Positions 62,621 to 64,000 of a DNA stretch of 64,000 nucleotides are shown piece by piece. Origin of the DNA: Streptomyces sp. NBC_01717 (GTDB lineage Bacteria; Actinomycetota; Actinomycetes; Streptomycetales; Streptomycetaceae); the NCBI RefSeq assembly GCF_036248255.1, contig NZ_CP109178.1, forward strand, positions 2,480,001-2,544,000. Reading direction: 5' to 3'. Positions within the stretch are counted from its first letter, which is position 1, and every line of letters starts with the position of its first letter. The position numbers were made by a program, and so were the translations under genes. The notes under the pieces were generated by a model that searched no databases, was not told where the DNA came from, and saw nothing but the letters and a program-made list of their open reading frames with translations.

Positions 62621-63275
62621 CTAGAGCCCCAGACACTTCCCCGCACACCGCGTACATGAAACCCCGTCAACCCGCCCTGACCAGCTAGTCAGTACCTCCT
62701 GCACAGCGGGGGAACCTCATCCTTGAACCTGGCGTGTGAGAAGAGTGGGCTTCCGAGGACCTGCTGTCGTGCCGGGGCCATTGGAGTGGCAGGTAGATGC
62801 ACGCACGCGTGGGGGTAGCCACTTGAGCTCCGGGGCCGTGTCGTACCGAATGTTGTGGCCGCACCACCAGCAGGGCCACTCCCTGCTACACGTCGCCGAG
62901 GACCTCACGCCGGGCCGCGTAGCGGCTGACCCAGAGCCCTGAACCAAGCGTCATTTGAGCGTCAAGAATCTTCGAACGAGTCGTTGACGGCGTCGCCGGT
63001 GCGCTCGCCTCCCGACGAAGTCGCAGGTCAGGAATTGTTGACGAGCAATCTATCCACTCAACCCGCTACACAGAGGGAAACAGGTCGAGCGAACCAACGA
63101 GGCGACAAAACCGCAGGTCAGGCACCCTTTTCTGCAGGCCCCAGAATCGCCACGCACTCCACGTGCGAGGTCATAGGAAACGCATGGAGCCGCTGCCAGA
63201 GCGTGCGCTGCCGTTCAGTCAAGGCGGACCACCGATGCACGAGCCCCAAGCCCACACCGCAGCCCCGCACGCTGC
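62621..63275. other. Stretch without a supported gene
   Basis: About 650 bp between the CooC-like gene and the right repeat. Short frames on both strands exist (for example minus-strand words CWWCGHNIRYDTAPELKWLP around 62750-62880) that have a coding look, but none has a credible start and ribosome site. Probably remnant DNA. Confidence 0.45.
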
Positions 63276-63453
63276 ATAGAGCCGAAAGACTGGCCGCTGG
63301 CGGTGGGAGTCTCCTGGGACTTTTCTGGGACTTCCGGCTGCATCAACGGGCATGAGCGTGAAACAGCCGAAAGGACATTCACACAGGTCAACGCCCCGCA
63401 GGGGTTCGTCGTGGCAGGTCACAGGGCTGGCTGGTCTCTTCCGCGACATCTGA
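63276..63453 (+). repeat. Right direct repeat of the zinc island
   Basis: The same ordered words as at 19651-19827: ATAGAGCCGAAAGAC, the TGGGACTTTTCTGGGACTT core, CATCAAC, GAGCGTGA, GCCGAAAG, GGCAGGTCAC and GGTCTCTTCCGCGACATCTGA. Same orientation, about 178 bp, 43.6 kb apart. It delimits the zinc island on the right. Confidence 0.7.
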
Positions 63454-64000
63454 ACGGCGCGGTGCCGTGCCCCTTGAAGGCAAGGGGCACGACACCACAA
63501 CCCGCCAGCTGACCTGCGGATACCCACCTTCACAACCCTCCATTGATCACTGTTGTTTTTCAGCACCTTGTGCAACGCACGTGCAAGATGATCTCGAATG
63601 GGTGACGACACGTCAGAGATATCTGAGCACCCGTCAGCCTTCACGGAGAGTCGTCGTCGAAGTGGCCTCGCAACGTCCGAGGAGCGGCGGTGACGGTGGC
63701 GTCCCACGTCCCCGTCGGCGACCCGCAAGTGCGGTTCGTGTCGATGCAGTCGCCGCCCACGAAGTATCGGCCCGTGTTCGATCCGCACCTGTACGCGTTG
63801 GTCGCGGCGATCCGTACGGCTCGACCGGACGTCGGTGCAGCCATCCTGATAGGGCGAGTAGACATTCATCCAGATCGCGTCCCAGGACGCCCTCCGTGGA
63901 AGGCGGCAGCCCGCCAGGCGTCCTGCTGAGGCGGGCCGGACACCTGCCCCGACATAGCCACGCCCCGATCTGCGGGTTCCGGCGCTTGATCCCCTACACC
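63454..64000. other. End of window, no supported gene
   Basis: A 79-codon frame on the plus strand (63690-63929) and overlapping minus-strand frames exist here, but codon character does not separate them and none has a clear ribosome site. Nothing else is recognised. Confidence 0.4.

Noticed and set aside
63690..63929. Possible small gene at the right end
   Set aside because: Overlapping frames on both strands look equally likely and no ribosome site or family was recognised.

Overview
The window is high-GC actinobacterial DNA that looks like an accessory part of a Streptomyces chromosome. Supporting signs are GTG starts overlapping upstream stops (GTGA, ATGA), strong third-position GC, cysteine-free paralogues of ribosomal proteins, and a siderophore cluster whose gene order matches, from memory, the coelibactin locus of Streptomyces coelicolor. 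All family assignments are by reading motifs; no search was run.

Region 1 (about 0.1-8.75 kb) is a candidate defence locus. A C5 cytosine DNA methyltransferase and a Vsr nicking endonuclease run rightward. A converging operon encodes a GHKL (MORC/MutL-like) ATPase, a nuclease-helicase fusion, an unrecognised 199-residue protein, a sigma-region-4-like multi-HTH protein, a 70-residue protein and an AbrB-like protein. Bacterial MORC ATPases have been linked to restriction-modification genes by comparative genomics.

Region 2 (about 8.75-19.4 kb) is a patchwork of poorly characterised genes and debris: an unrecognised 355-residue gene, an Endonuclease VII-type zinc protein, a broken nuclease-like gene, the 5' half of a tRNA-Arg(UCU), two different transposase tails, and an intact 1215-residue TPR-like protein with a C-terminal PIN-type RNase domain.

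Region 3 (about 19.65-63.45 kb) is a zinc-starvation island framed by two diverged direct repeats of about 178 bp. It holds zinc-free ribosomal proteins (S14, L28, L33, L31, S18, L32), two COG0523/CobW proteins (one without a P-loop), a Zur regulator, ZnuACB zinc uptake, a DUF318 permease with its TIGR03943 partner, and a complete coelibactin-type pathway: salicylate synthase, salicylate-AMP ligase, two NRPSs, imine reductase fused to a methyltransferase, saccharopine-dehydrogenase-like protein, P450, ferredoxin, thioesterase, methyltransferase, two ABC half-transporters and a peptide/metal-type ABC importer. Eight sites resembling one motif (about TGRMAWTCRTTTTCA) lie before the transcription units, so I infer that Zur controls the whole island. 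Binding-pocket reading of the adenylation domains suggests Thr, Cys, Cys, that is, salicyl-methyloxazoline-thiazol(id)ine-methylated thiazol(id)ine.

The right end of the island carries wreckage: a nonsense-broken second L32 gene behind its own Zur-like box, the tail of a metal P-type ATPase, and an intact CooC-like ATPase behind another Zur-like box. The last 0.5 kb has no gene I can support.
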